Made by a program: the position numbers and the translations under genes
The notes under the pieces: model-generated
What the model was told of the DNA's origin: nothing
The model's database searches: none
Seen by the model: only the letters and a program-made list of their open reading frames with translations
Part shown: one piece after another, positions 45,595 through 57,392 of the stretch
Position numbering within the stretch: position 1 is the stretch's first letter
Layout of the letters: each line of letters begins with the position of its first letter
Assembly: GCF_028009165.1 (NCBI RefSeq)
Contig: NC_079242.1
Location: 868,001 to 932,000 of the forward strand
Direction of reading: 5' to 3'
Source of the DNA: Akanthomyces muscarius
Taxonomy: Eukaryota > Ascomycota > Sordariomycetes > Hypocreales > Cordycipitaceae
DNA length: 64,000 nucleotides

Positions 45595-47653
45595 GGAAGC
45601 GCCTCGTGCGGGGAAGGCTGTGCAGCTATCGCAGCGTAACCTCAATATACAGACTTCTTACCCCGCATGTCGAGGGCCAAGACCTGCATCATTGATAGCA
45701 GCAAAAGATGGACACTCGGCATTCGGAGTGTTAAGATTGCGGTAGCGAAGGCTGAGATTGGGAGCGGCTTGGCGCCGATGTATACAGTTTGTGATAAGAA
45801 GCTGCTGCACTGCGCAACGTTATCTATCCCCTTGCGATCAGCGCAGCCTCCGCGCATAATAATGGAATCATGTGCTCTTATCCTCTGCAAATAATCGCAA
45901 CACATAATCGTAGATTCACCGTTGGAACTACGATGTTAGCCAGCATTTAGCAGCTTGGGCTGGCACACATTTAGTGGCTGTTGCTTGGTGTATAACGCGG
46001 GGAACCCTGTCCGCCGTCGAGGCGACTACGTCCCCAAGACTCGGGCAAGAGGATATGAGTGCGACCGCCTGATCGGCCAATAACTGCCCTATTCTCAGGA
46101 CTCGGGGAAAATAACGAACTGCCGATCGGCCAATGAAGGCATCCTCTCATGACTCGGACAAGAGGAAGGAAAAGCGACTGCCAATAATGCAGACTGCCAA
46201 TCCCAATGAGCTGCTTTCTATTATGAATACCATAGACCCGGACAAGAGTGGCCAGTGAACTGGCGGCTGGTTACAAGTAGGTGGCGAAAAGGGGCGCCGC
46301 TTAATTGGAAGCTGTGCCCTCATATATGAATTCTTTGACTTATTCTTATTCTCTTTTGTTACTATCTTCTGATTTTCTCATTTTTCTTATTTCTCGTACT
46401 TTTAGTGGTCTTCTTATTACCCCAACTCCTCTAATTCCTTCTATTTTCCGTATCTTGTTGTTTTTCTTGCCCTTACTATTTTCTTTTTTTTTCCGGTTCT
46501 CGCGTGTTGCGTGCCAAGCCCCCATCTCGTGTAAATTTAGTGGTAGTCATCCCATCATCTGATGTACCAAGAGTTCGACGAGTTTCTCGCCAGGTAATTA
46601 CGCGGCTGTAAACCGTCCAGTTCACTCCTCTATTGCCCCGCCAAGCACTCTCTCGTGATGTGTACTCCGCAGCTAATTACCTACCCCAAGGATATAGAGT
46701 AACCTGAGACGATATATGCAATCCAAAAATCCTTCTGTAAATGAATGCTGCCACGTGTGGAGCGTTATAGGTTGGCGTCGTGGCGTCTTGACTAGCTGCG
46801 CAGTAGCGCGACAGCACGCCAGCACAGCAATTGTGGCGATTTACACCAGGGACCAATGTTGATCGCGACGACAAAAGATTGGGCACAAATGAGCAGCTCT
46901 GCTTCAAGACAGCTACGAAGGGGATAGAGTTCAATTCTCCCTTTAAAACTATAGAAACGTGTACGCCGCTGCAGGCGACTGCGCCAGACAGCCTCCTCCA
47001 CTAGGCCGTCGCATCATGAAACTGGCCCAGTGTCACGCCTCCGTCTCCAATCAGCCCCTGCACGTTTTATCACCACAACCCCCGCCGGCGACAGACGATA
47101 GAACACTCAGTATGCGCTTCTCTTCTTCAGTAGGAGCTTGTCAGGTGGACTGACCCATGCCTCATTCATGACAAATGGTCCGCCAAGATGGCGCGTCTGG
47201 GACCGTCCGGAGCGCTGGCGCCGCCGCAGGCTGCGCTGGCCTGTCTCAGCTCTTTTTTGCTCCGGGCAATGGATGTAGCAGGATGAGGATTTCATCCTCG
47301 AGGAAACAAAAATAGTGTCAGGCCAAACGGCCTGGCCTGTTTCCTCTGTTTCCAGACCACAGTCTCTCGTTTTCTATTCTGCAAATCTTTTGTTTTTTGA
47401 AGTAGTCCTTCTTTTAATTACAGCATCCATTGCCCATTGATTTTTCGTTTCTTATTTCCGGGAGAGCTGCTGTGCAGTTCCTGAACTAGACGAGTAATTG
47501 GTTCCGCAATAATATACCAATTAATACAGTTTGCGGATACTTGGGCATCAGGCATTGAGTTTTGAGGGAAGAAAGAAAAAATATCCTCGCGCAGTCTCTC
47601 GACGAGAATACCCCTTCGCCCATATGCTGGCCGCCGACAGCCTCAACTCGACC
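45595..47653. other. Long spacer with degenerate repeats
   Basis: About 2.1 kb without a convincing gene. It holds four diverged copies of a GACTCGGGCAAGAGG-type unit (46038-46260), two GATCGGCCAAT boxes, a pyrimidine-rich tract (about 46330-46500), and the nonamer ATTTAGTGG on both sides of these (about 45972 and 46535). The mix resembles a decayed repetitive element, but no element ends or protein remnants were found. Confidence 0.5.
46038..46260 (+). repeat. Degenerate tandem repeat, four copies
   Basis: Copies begin at 46038, 46099, 46151 and 46235 (GACTCGGGCAAGAGG, GACTCGGGGAAAATA, GACTCGGACAAGAGG, GACCCGGACAAGAGT). The first two are each followed by GATCGGCCAAT. Spacing is 52-84 bp. 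Confidence 0.65.
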
Positions 47654-48731
47654 ATGATCTCCCGCGTCCCTCTCCTAGCGAGTTACCTGCTGGCGAGGAC
47701 CGCGTCCGCGAGCCTCGCCCTTGCCGACACCATTCTTGTCCGCGCTGAAGATGTCCTCTCGACGCCATACTCGGCCCTCGTCTCCGCCGAGGCGCTGACC
47801 GCCAAGTCGCTTTTGCGTCGCCAGCAGCAGGCCGACGCCGGCAACAGGACCGACGGCATCCAGCTGCAGCCCGACGGCGCGCTCAACCTCACGGCGTGGG
47901 ACCAGGACACCAACAACGCCTGCATCAGCACCCTGCGCTCCATCACGCGCGCCAGCAACCCCTCGGGCAACTGCATTTGCTACAACCTGCCGTCGCTCGA
48001 CGCCAAGAGCGGCGTCTTCGAGGCCGAGCTACGCCTCTATAAGGTCTCAGATCCGCGCGGCAGCTGGACCGGCATCAAGCCGTCCGACGTCAAGGTCAGC
48101 GTGTCGTATAATGGCGCGAGCGCGAGCCCGGTTAAGGCGGATGCCATGACGGGCAAGGGCATGCAGGGCGGCATGTCGTCAGTGATGAGACGCTCCAGCC
48201 TGGAGGGCCGCGAGGACCACAATCCGGAGCTGCTGCAGGCCTACATGCTTGTAGGCCAGATTGACGAGAAGCAGATGTCGGAGCAAATGTCCATGCAAGT
48301 ATACGAATTGTTTTCCGCCGACCTCTAGCTGATGTGAATCTAGGGCTGCTCTTCAATCGCTTGTCATGCCGACACTCACTCTCGCTGCCACCAACACCAG
48401 CGGCATCCGCGTGGCCACCAATGTCAGCCTCAACGAAGCGATTTTTCTGAACGGAGTCTTTTCGCACCAGGTTGTTCAGTCCGACTTTTCCGCCGCGCAA
48501 GCAGCCGTCGATGACGCCCTCGCCGCCCTGCACAATGGCACGGCTGCCTTCATCCTTCCTGGCACCCAGCTCATGATCTTCCCCGTCGGTCTGATCGTCA
48601 CCTCCATATGGTTGGCCATTGGACTGGCCGCGTACGGCATGGGAACGTTTGAGCGCATTCAGTACGCGGACATGTATAGGCAGCGCATGGGGCTTGACAC
48701 TGGTCGCGGACGTGGAGGCAAGACGATTTAA
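47654..48731 (+). CDS. Conserved fungal secretory-pathway membrane protein, function unknown
   Basis: The signal peptide MISRVPLLASYLLARTASASLA starts at 47654; the frame is open further upstream, but this Met fits best. A lumenal or extracellular part has N-glycosylation sequons and two close cysteines (GNCICYNLPSLD), then a block FEAELRLYKVS typical of a conserved fungal family without known role. After the intron come MPTLTLAATNTSG and a C-terminal membrane span (MIFPVGLIVTSIWLAIGLAAYG) with a short basic tail: a type I membrane protein of about 340 aa. The exon 1 end is uncertain. The best-looking donor (GTATAC at 48299) breaks the frame to the only good acceptor (48342-48343), while a poor GTCCAT at 48289 keeps it. 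Either an unusual splice site or a base error. Confidence 0.78.
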
Positions 48732-49219
48732 ATCGAGTTCTGTGGCTTCACAAAGCTGGTCTTTGAGCTACTCCACTTCAACGGGTAGATTTTTTTTTTT
48801 ACATCTAATTTACTTTTTCTGATATTCCGTTGTTGGCGTTAGATTGTAAACTTGGAAGCGTGGAGACGATACACTGGTTCTAGCCGTATTTCGGCACGTT
48901 TAATAAGAGACTATTCAATCTGGGTATAACTGAGTGTATTACTCTAGGAGGACAACGCCAAAGACTCATTTCGTGCATCATTTCGTACGCATATCATACT
49001 AACTATATCTCGCTTCCGTAATACAAAGGAGACGAGAAGAAAAGGGATGAGAAAAAAGGGAGGAAAGAAGAAGATGAGACTCCTGCCAAGCCCAAGTATG
49101 GAGCCGAGTTACCTCAAGAAGAAAGTCCTCGCAGATGACAAGACACCTTCAACAAGAAAAAAAAAAATCCGATTCGCCGACATAATGAAATGCAAAGATG
49201 GAGAAAAAGTCGCACACAT
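48732..49219. other. Convergent 3' spacer
   Basis: 3' flanks of the membrane-protein gene (plus) and the GT4 gene (minus). AT-rich; no gene recognised. Confidence 0.5.
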
Positions 49220-50782
49220 TCATGCAGAGACGCTCAAGCGGCGCTCGCCTCTCAGGCGATTTTTGGCCCACATGATGGACTCGATGAACATCATGTATGC
49301 GCCAGTAATGATCCAAAATGAGATAATGATGCCAAGGCCACCAACGAGACGCGCGTCGACAATGCGGCTGACAATAGCCTCGCGCATGGCATTGTTCATC
49401 ATGAGCCAGCCGTAGAGGGGCACCAGCTGCTGGGCGTCCTGCGACAGCGTGCGCGAGGACGGCTCCGGGTCGGCATGGGCCATCTCCTCGCCGCGCTCGG
49501 CAATAGTGTCCGCCATGCGCCAGGCGACCTTGTTGTTGATCTTTTCCCAGGTGCACTCGCAGGCCGCGACGCGGGCCGCCTCGCCCATGCGGGCGCGGAG
49601 CGCCTTGTCCGACGCCAGCTTGGTGGCTTTGGCGACGAAGCCCTCAATGTCGTTGGGTGGGACGAGGAAGCCGGTGTCGCTGTGAGCGATGATGTCCGAG
49701 GGCCCGCCCTCGTCACGGGCGACGACAGGAACGCCGCTGGCCATGGACTCGAGGACTACGAGACCAAACGTCTCGGTGACGGAGCAGTGCAGGAAGATAT
49801 CGGCGCTGGCATAGTACGCGGCGAGCTCCTCGCCGACCTTGAAGCCGGTGAAGAGCACCTTGCCCTCTTCGCGGAGGGGGCCAAACAGCTCCTGGACCTC
49901 CTTCTCGACGTCTGGGTTTCGGTTGCCGCCAACAATGACCATCTTGTAGGGCAGGCCGCGCGCGTCCATCTCCTTGGCGGCCTTGGCCAAAAAGTCGAAG
50001 CCCTTTTCGCCGGCGATGCGGCAGATGGTGACAAAGATGGTCTCGCCGTTGGGGGCCAGCTCCTTGCGGAGCTGCTCGCTGCGGCGGATCGGGTTGAAGA
50101 GGTCGGCGTTGACGCCGCGGGTAAGAAGCTCGAGCTTGTCGGCTTGGACCTTTTGCTTGACAAGGTAGCGTTTGACGAAGCGCGAGGGGTAAAAGATGGT
50201 CTTGATGGAGGCGTGGCGGAAGAGGTAGCTCTGGACGGCGTCAAAGGCGAAGACGGCGGCGTGGCTCAGCGGGGCCGGGAAGAGAATGTCGCAGTAGCCA
50301 GCCAGGTCGGTCTGGAAGTTGCAGAGCACGGGGATCTGGCGCGCTGCGGGCTGCTGTCGCAGCTGCAGCATGACCTGGAAGCCGAGGCTGGCAGGCGACG
50401 CGAGGTAGATGATGTCGGGCAGGGCGTCGGGGCCAAAGGTGCGGGCGAAGAGGGTCGAGTTGCGGACGGGGTAGACGACGGAGAGCTCCGGGTTGAAGGG
50501 CAGCGGGTAGCCGGTGAGGCGCACCTCGGGCTGCTTGTCGGCCGGCGAGAGGCACGGCGAGGGCGGCGGCGAAAAGATGTTGTGGTTGGTGTGGTTGTGC
50601 GGCGCGACGACGGCCACCTGCGCGCCGTGCTGCCGCAGGTGCGTCACGAGCATCAACGTCGTCCGGCTCACGCCGTTGACGGGCCCAAAGGACTCGGTGC
50701 ACAGCAGGATGCGCTTGCCGCGCAGCTGGCTCGGGAACTGCGACAGATCATGCTCGGGGTACCGGTTGGTAGAAGAAGCCAT
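49220..50782 (-). CDS. GT4 family glycosyltransferase, C-terminal membrane segment
   Basis: A single exon of about 520 aa. A GT-B fold retaining glycosyltransferase: LLCTESFGPVNGVSRTTLML at the N-terminus is the acceptor-side loop, LTRGVNADLFNP the linker, ICRIAGEKGFDFL and VIVGGNRNPDVEKEV the donor domain, and ETFGLVVLESMASGVPVV the EX7E-type nucleotide-sugar site. The start at 50782 was chosen for its context and because the sequence before it looks untranslated. A hydrophobic stretch near the C-terminus (LGIIISFWIITGAYMMFIE) suggests membrane attachment. Resembles fungal enzymes that mannosylate or glucosylate lipids, but donor and acceptor are not predictable. Its upstream spacer of 4.1 kb separates it from the divergent UDP-glucose dehydrogenase gene. 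Confidence 0.9.
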   Translation of the reverse strand: MASSTNRYPEHDLSQFPSQLRGKRILLCTESFGPVNGVSRTTLMLVTHLRQHGAQVAVVAPHNHTNHNIFSPPPSPCLSPADKQPEVRLTGYPLPFNPELSVVYPVRNSTLFARTFGPDALPDIIYLASPASLGFQVMLQLRQQPAARQIPVLCNFQTDLAGYCDILFPAPLSHAAVFAFDAVQSYLFRHASIKTIFYPSRFVKRYLVKQKVQADKLELLTRGVNADLFNPIRRSEQLRKELAPNGETIFVTICRIAGEKGFDFLAKAAKEMDARGLPYKMVIVGGNRNPDVEKEVQELFGPLREEGKVLFTGFKVGEELAAYYASADIFLHCSVTETFGLVVLESMASGVPVVARDEGGPSDIIAHSDTGFLVPPNDIEGFVAKATKLASDKALRARMGEAARVAACECTWEKINNKVAWRMADTIAERGEEMAHADPEPSSRTLSQDAQQLVPLYGWLMMNNAMREAIVSRIVDARLVGGLGIIISFWIITGAYMMFIESIMWAKNRLRGERRLSVSA

Positions 50783-53700
50783 GGCGAAGGACAAAGAGCC
50801 AAGTAGCCGACTCGGCGGGTTGTGCGAATGGTAGATGAAGAAGATGGGCGGTAGGACGTGACGGCGTGTAAGCGCGCTGGGACTGTGACGATGGCCTCGT
50901 GTAAATTGTACTGTAGATGTAGTAGAGTATACTGGAAGCAATTTGCCAAACGAATTCAATGAGTAGAGGAAAGAGTAGTACAGAGAGGGGAAATTTGGAT
51001 GCAGCAGACGTCAGACAAAATGCTTGTCTGGGATAACCGGTCAACACATGACTAGGCTTGCATTTATTGGACGGTCAGAGACACGATACAGTGACTCCAT
51101 GTACATGAAGGTGTACCCCCCCGCCACAGGAAAGCCCATCGTGCATCGGAGAGGGCAGAATGGCTGCACGTGTGGCTGCGAGACGCGGATGTTGCCCAAA
51201 AAAAGCGTCTAGTTTTCCTCGAGGAAAAAGCGTAACGATAAAAGACTTTGTTGGGGCAAAGGCCGTCAACGGAGCAACTCACGCAGGCAAAGGCGACGGC
51301 CGAAAAGGGCAGGAAAGCCAAAATGGTGACTGCCAGCCCTGTCATGTGTCCTGTACCCCTGCTTCAGGCCCATGATTGGTTTTTTGTATCAATGGCGAGT
51401 GGAGGAACGGCCACGGGCATCGCGGCGGTTGGCCTGAGTGGGCAGAGAGCAGGAGGGGTGGTGGGCAAAAGGGACTCTGGCCCTGCGGCGGGGGAGGGGT
51501 CGCGATTCTGTAGCTTATGCCGATGAATGTACTGAATCGTAATAGCGTTAGTTGGATGGCTGAGGTGCCTTTTGCTTTCCGTCGAAGGACAAACCGTGAA
51601 TATCGCCGCTCGTACAAGTCCGTTCACATCGGTGCAAGTGATGCAATCGCAACAGTTTGCGCTAGGCTTCAATGCATACCTATTCTTTGTATTTTCCCAA
51701 AATATTTCTGTACACTATATCTACATTACTCAAGTACTTTGCCAAAGGCGCTCTTTTCTAGAACTGCATCTCTGCTGTCTCGTCTCATCGCCACTTGCCA
51801 CAATCGGGTTGCCTGCATCGCGATTCACCAATCACAGGCCGGATCACACCCACACTTCTCCATCGCGGCCAATGACAGGTTGCAGCGCCATCACCCCAGC
51901 ACACATCAGCAAAGTGACGCCCCAAAAAGCATGGTCTGCGCCCGCCGAATAGGCATGGCAGCTCACGGCCCCGTGGGCACGCTGGTTGGCCGAAACATGG
52001 TCGAAACATGCAAGCCGATGCCATCCAAATGCTTGATTATTGACGTAGGAAAAGTGCGCTCGTGACAACAGCAGAGGGATGCATCAGTATTATTTATTTT
52101 CTGTCGTGATGCTTTCGGCTCACCGCTTCTCAATTACTCTGACTAGCGCAACATTCTTGTTTTCGCTCATGTTTGGATCCTCTTGCGCGGCCATGGTGAT
52201 GTCTAGACCGGGATGGTGCCGGGTATAGAAGGGGTAATGAAGGAGTGTAGAAGGAGTAGCTGGCGATTGCCGAATATAGGCTGTACTATGGGTACTATAC
52301 AGCTACACGCAGGAAACCCCCAACTATGCGAATCATGATGCAGGGTCTGATCGACACTCGAGGAACCTGCTTGGTTTTTGTGGTTGTCGCTGCGCTCACA
52401 CGACACCAGATGCCGCAAGCCACAGCAGCAAACCCGTCAGCCGGGCTTCCTCACACTGTAAATCACTGAACAGTGTGCCAGACTAGTTAGTATTTGTGAG
52501 CCGAGGGCAGCTAGATGTGGTACGCGACGCGACTGGTGCAGAGCCCCAGATGCCACGCTACCTGCCAACTTAGTGGAGAAACTCATTATCTGAATACTCA
52601 AAAATAGCGTTGTAACTAGTTATTGGCTGCGCCAAACGGTTGTTGAGAGCAGCGCACATGCAGCCCATGAGTGGCAGAGAAGCTGCTGTTCAAGTCTGGC
52701 GCTGATGGGAGACTTGACAGGGAAACTCAACTCTGTCGTCGTGCACCTCGCCTTCTAGGTTTCTAAGAAAAGCTCGCGAAATTGGGTATATTGGGCGATG
52801 CATTCCTTCTCTCCATTGTGTCGAATATTTCCTTCCATCCTGTTTTCCGTGGCATCCTTTGTTCCGCTTTCCCACTAATAAAAGATTCCCGGAGCATCCG
52901 TGGCCGGACCACTCATCTGTAACTAAGCTTATTGTCGAAAACCACTCTGCCCTTGCAGCGCAAATAAATGCATAAATTGCTCGTGTGATAACAAAAGACG
53001 ACGACAACTTGTCTGGAGCGGTGGAGAAGTGGCAATGGTCCCCGTTTCGCAGCAGCAAAGGAGAATGGTGAACCAGTCGGCCAGCAACTCCATCATTCGG
53101 GATTGCCTCTCAGCCAATAACTCGACACCGTCTTGGTTTAGCGGCCAAAAGGCCCATCACTTTTCCTGTCCGTTATTCCCTTGCGGGACAGAAACTAGTT
53201 GTTCTTTGTGGGTTGTGCGACTTGTCATACGAGCGTGTCGCGTGCCAAGCATGGAGCCAAGAACGAATCCCCAGCAGACGCTGGTTTCTGGGCGTGCATT
53301 AGGAATTGCTTGGCCATGTGTGGCTTGAGCTAAGAGCGGTCGTTTTTCTTACTTCCCCGAGGGCCGCCAAGCCTGCATTGCATATTGCGCAATTCCCGGT
53401 TTCCATATCTTTCCGCGGCGGCAAGTTTTGCTTGGTGGTCATCTCACGGCGCACCGGGTATAACTGGCCATTTTCCTTTGCAATTTGACCAGTTTGCGCC
53501 CGGCGCCATGTTCGGGTCTGGACCTGCGTGCAGTGTGCCTGAAATCGGCACAAAGTTGCCGTTGCGGCTCGATCGACAGGAGCAGAGAGAAGCTGGCCGA
53601 GTCCGCGTAAGATGCTGTCGTCACGGACGGGCAGAAATGGGCCGTGGGCTTGCCGAGCGACGCCACAGAAAGATTAAGCCTTCGGCGCCGACACGGTCAA

Positions 53701-54930
53701 GAGTGGCTTGTCAGGGGCAGCAACTGGATAGTGTACTCAGTAGTTGCTTGTAGATAGATAAGGGGGGCAAGGGGGTGGAATTGAAGCGGGAATGAGGGAA
53801 TGAGGGAGTCGTGTGTAAGTTATCTCGTGCATTGAGTAAACTCTTGGCAGGTTTGCGCCGTGACGCACATTGTGCCACTGGCCAAGGGTGAAGCAGGTGA
53901 ACCATCTAGTTGCAAACAGGTTACAGGGGTTCTGCAGCGGTCTGTTGGTGAGGGTTTGGAAGACAAAGGAAGCCGCTGTATTCTCGTCGAGTCCACTGCG
54001 AGACGGCGCCAAGTCCTAGCGCTGTGTTTCGCTGCAGAGCCGCTTGGAATTGGAATCAGCCACAGTCCATTTATAATTTGGAGGATGCCTGCCGGACAAG
54101 ACAGCAAAGTCCGAGTAGATGCTGCGTAACTAGACACAAGTGAGTAAAAAGTAACTGCAGTAGCAGGAATGCAAGTCCAGGGAATTGACTGCATCGGTTG
54201 CATTGGTGGCGCAACAGGCGGCACTCGACAACCAAGGGCGGCTTCACAGGGGAGACCTCGCTGTAATGATACCTAACGTTGCAGTGGCACAGACCTGCTT
54301 GTATGTACAGCGGTGTGCTCGCCTGTAATACAGCACTCTTCAGCTTTCTCCAGCGCTCCCGTCTGCATCGCCCCTCCCACGCAAGCCCGGAACCCACCTG
54401 AATCGCCCGGCCACCTACAGCGCCAAGCGGTTTGCCCACGTTCGTCTCCTGCTCTCTTGACAGGCGTTTCTGTGCCGAGAGCCAGAGCGCCCCTACTAGC
54501 TCGTCACTTGGCTTCGTTTTAGTCTTATTTGTTTCTATCTCTTCATTCTCATCATGCATTTCCGGCACTAAGAGCCGTTGGGGGGTGTGCGTGTTGAAAG
54601 CAAGCACACGCGCCCCAGCAATCTGTCCGTACTCCCCCGTAATGCAGTTACCGTACCTCTGTGGCCGTGGACGATCGAGCAGGTCCCTTTTAACCACCCG
54701 CTTCTCCGCGTCTCTTTTTTGTTTCTTATCTGTACCCGTCTACTCCTGTCACTCTTCTTTACCTCGTGTCTTTCTTTTTCCAACGGCATTCTTTTGCCTC
54801 TTTGTTCATTGAGCCTGCAACACCTACAACATCTACAGCGCCGTCACAGCACTAGGCCAGCACAAGGTAGGCCACCTCTGGCCCCCACGACCCCTCGCCT
54901 CGACTAACACACCAACAGCCGCCCGTCGTC
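50783..54930. other. 4.1 kb gene-free divergent spacer
   Basis: The longest spacer in the window, between the leftward GT4 gene and rightward UDP-glucose dehydrogenase gene. Several frames of 60-210 codons occur (for example 54071-54697 minus), but none has a domain, signal peptide or coding bias that I recognise. Pyrimidine-rich tracts near 54690-54800 fit a promoter and 5' UTR of the dehydrogenase. Non-coding RNA genes or long upstream leaders cannot be excluded. Confidence 0.5.
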
Positions 54931-56967
54931 ATGTCCTCCTCACCCATCATCGACACCGTCAAGGCACTGAGCCTCAACAGCTCAACAAACGCCTCTGGTG
55001 CCTCCCAAAATCCAGAGTTCACCATTCGCAACATATGCTGCGTTGGTGCCGGCTATGTCGGTACGTCAACACCATGAGCATCGATCCGCTCGGAATCCCA
55101 TCGAGCTCGTCCTGCAAACAAGCAGCACCGAATCTAAAACATCCTCACAGGCGGCCCTACCGCGGCGGTCCTCGCCTTCCAAAACCCTCACATCAAGGTC
55201 ACCGTTGTCGATCGTGACCAGACCCGAATTCGCCGCTGGAACTCGAGACACCCTCCCATCTACGAGCCTGGTCTGCATGACATTGTCCGCATTGCCCGTG
55301 ATGGCAGCCGCGAGACCTTCTTCTCCAACGAGGCCACCAACGATGCCGACACCTTCAACTCGGACTTTGGCGAGCTCCGCGTGGCTCCCCGCCAGAGCAA
55401 CCTATTCTTCACGACAGACGTGGCTGGCAGCATTGCCGACGCCGATATTGTCCTCATCTCAGTCAACACGCCCACCAAAGAGCGAGGCATCGGTGCTGGT
55501 AGCGCCACTGACATGACAGCCTTTGAGGCAGTCACTGCTGTTGTCGCTCAAAACGCCCGCGAGGGCGCCATTATCGTCGAGAAGAGCACCGTGCCTTGCC
55601 GCACAGCCCAGCTCGTCGCCGAGACTGTACGTTCTGAATCTATGTGGCTTTCAATGCATGTCAAGGCCTATCCACACTAACACAGCTCTTACTAGATTGC
55701 CATGCACCGCCCTGGCGCTCACTTTGAGATTCTCTCCAACCCCGAATTCCTCGCTGCCGGTACCGCCGTCAACGATCTCCTCTATCCCGACCGTATTCTC
55801 ATCGGTTCCGCTCCCACCCCGACCGGCAAGCTCGCCGCCGAGGCCCTCGTCAACGTCTACGCTGCCTGGGTTCCCCGCGAGCGCATCCTGACTACCAACG
55901 TCTGGTCATCTGAGCTCGCCAAGCTCGTCGCCAACTCCATGCTAGCCCAGCGCATTTCCAGTATCAACTCCATTTCTGCCCTCTGTGAGCAGACTGGCGC
56001 CGACGTCGACGAGGTCGCCCGCGCCGTCGGTGTCGACCCCCGTATCGGTAACAAGTTCCTTGTCGCTGGTATCGGTTTCGGTGGCAGCTGTTTCAAGAAG
56101 GATGTTCTCAACCTCGTCTACCTTGCCGACACCATGGGTCTGCCTGAGGTCGGCGAGTATTGGCGCCAGGTTGTCAAGATGAACGAGTACGCTCGCGACC
56201 GCTTCACCAACCGCGTCATCAAGTGCCTCAACAACACTCTGGTCGGCAAGAAGGTTTGCATTCTCGGCTACGCCTTCAAGAAGAACACCTCCGACACCCG
56301 TGAAGCTCCCGCCCTGGAGATGATCAGGACCTTGCTGGAAGAGCGTCCCCGCGAGATTGCAGTGTTCGACCCGTGCTGCAACCCGCTAGTCATCAAGAAT
56401 GAGATTCGCTCTCTCCTCGGACCTCTGGCCGAGGGCAACAACATTTCCGTCTACGGCAACGCCTATGACGCCTGCGACGATGCCACTGCCGTCGTCATTG
56501 CCACCGAATTTGACGAGTTCCGCAACCAGCCCCTGCCTAAGCCTGCCGCTCCCTCGGCTGAGGCTGTGCCTAAGACGATTGGCGGCAAGCCCAACCCCAA
56601 AGCCGATCCCCGTCCCTTCCAGACCACCATTCCTTCGCAGAATGATCTCTTGGCCCTCCACAAGCATCTCGCTCAACGCGAAGACGGGCAGGGGCACGAT
56701 CCTCTCAATCGCTTCAACACGGAGCCCTCGTGCGATGGCGCCTGCCCCGACTGCCAGCAAGAGCAGGAGAGCAAGGTGACTGGGCACGCCACTGGTATGG
56801 GCAGCACCGGAGAGTACAAGTCCAAGGAGCGTCTCAACTGGGAGCGGATTGCCGACTCGATGACAATTCCGCGCTGGGTCTTTGATGGTCGTGGTGTCAT
56901 TGACTCGCGCGAGATGGTGAAGCTGGGCGTTCGCGTCGAGAGCGTTGGCCGTCAGCACCGCTTTTAA
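54931..56967 (+). CDS. UDP-glucose 6-dehydrogenase
   Basis: Oxidises UDP-glucose to UDP-glucuronate with two NAD+. Three exons, 54931-55060, 55151-55626 and 55696-56967, encode about 625 aa. Rossmann motif CCVGAGYVGG (intron 1 falls inside it), VVDRD at the second strand, STVPCRTAQ, EFLAAGTAVNDLLYPDR, and the catalytic Cys334 in GFGGSCFKKD are visible. KNTSDTREAPALEM marks the C-terminal UDP-binding domain. Compared with the roughly 470-490 aa of animal and yeast-type enzymes it has a long N-terminal lead and an insert of about 100 residues (about 479-578) with Pro/Ala runs and a Cys-rich patch (CDGACPDC) before the terminal RIADSMTIPRWVFDGRG block. Product could serve glucuronate-containing or xylose-containing glycans. 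Family assignment is certain. Confidence 0.96.
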
Positions 56968-57392
56968 TGAATAGTGAGATGGTGGCGACAGTTTTCCTTT
57001 GTCTTGTCCTCTTTTTTCTAGATGCATTAAGCGGTATAGACGTAATTTTGTTATTCCTGGGTCCTGTGGAATGACATTCATGTTGCATACGTAATGGGAG
57101 TTTGAACGGCACAATGGGTCTGCCAATTTCTGCGGATCAGATGAGTTTTCCCATGAATATACATCCAGCAGTTTTTATTCGAGATTGCACATGTCCTTTA
57201 CTTGAGTTAATGGCATCGTACCACGAGCAAAGACATCATTTGGTTCTTTATGCAAAGTAGAATTACAACATTATATAATGCAACGACACCAAGTAGAATG
57301 ACGGTCAAGCGTATCAGCTTCTTGATTCTCCAACCACAGCACTTGTCTCACTCATCCATGGCTGCCTCTTCCTCTCCCCCTGCTCTCCCCCA
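56968..57392. other. Convergent 3' spacer
   Basis: 3' flanks of the dehydrogenase gene (plus) and the DUF7702-like gene (minus). No gene recognised. Confidence 0.5.

Noticed and set aside
46305..46562. Hydrophobic 85-codon frame as a small membrane protein
   Set aside because: The hydrophobicity comes from a pyrimidine-rich low-complexity tract (Phe/Leu/Ser codons); probably non-coding.
49475..50806. 443-codon open frame opposite the GT4 gene
   Set aside because: Antisense shadow, rich in Gly/Ala/Val/Arg; the minus strand carries an unmistakable glycosyltransferase.
54071..54697. 208-codon minus-strand frame in the long spacer
   Set aside because: No family signal, scattered low-complexity content, and overlaps the likely promoter and leader of UDP-glucose dehydrogenase.
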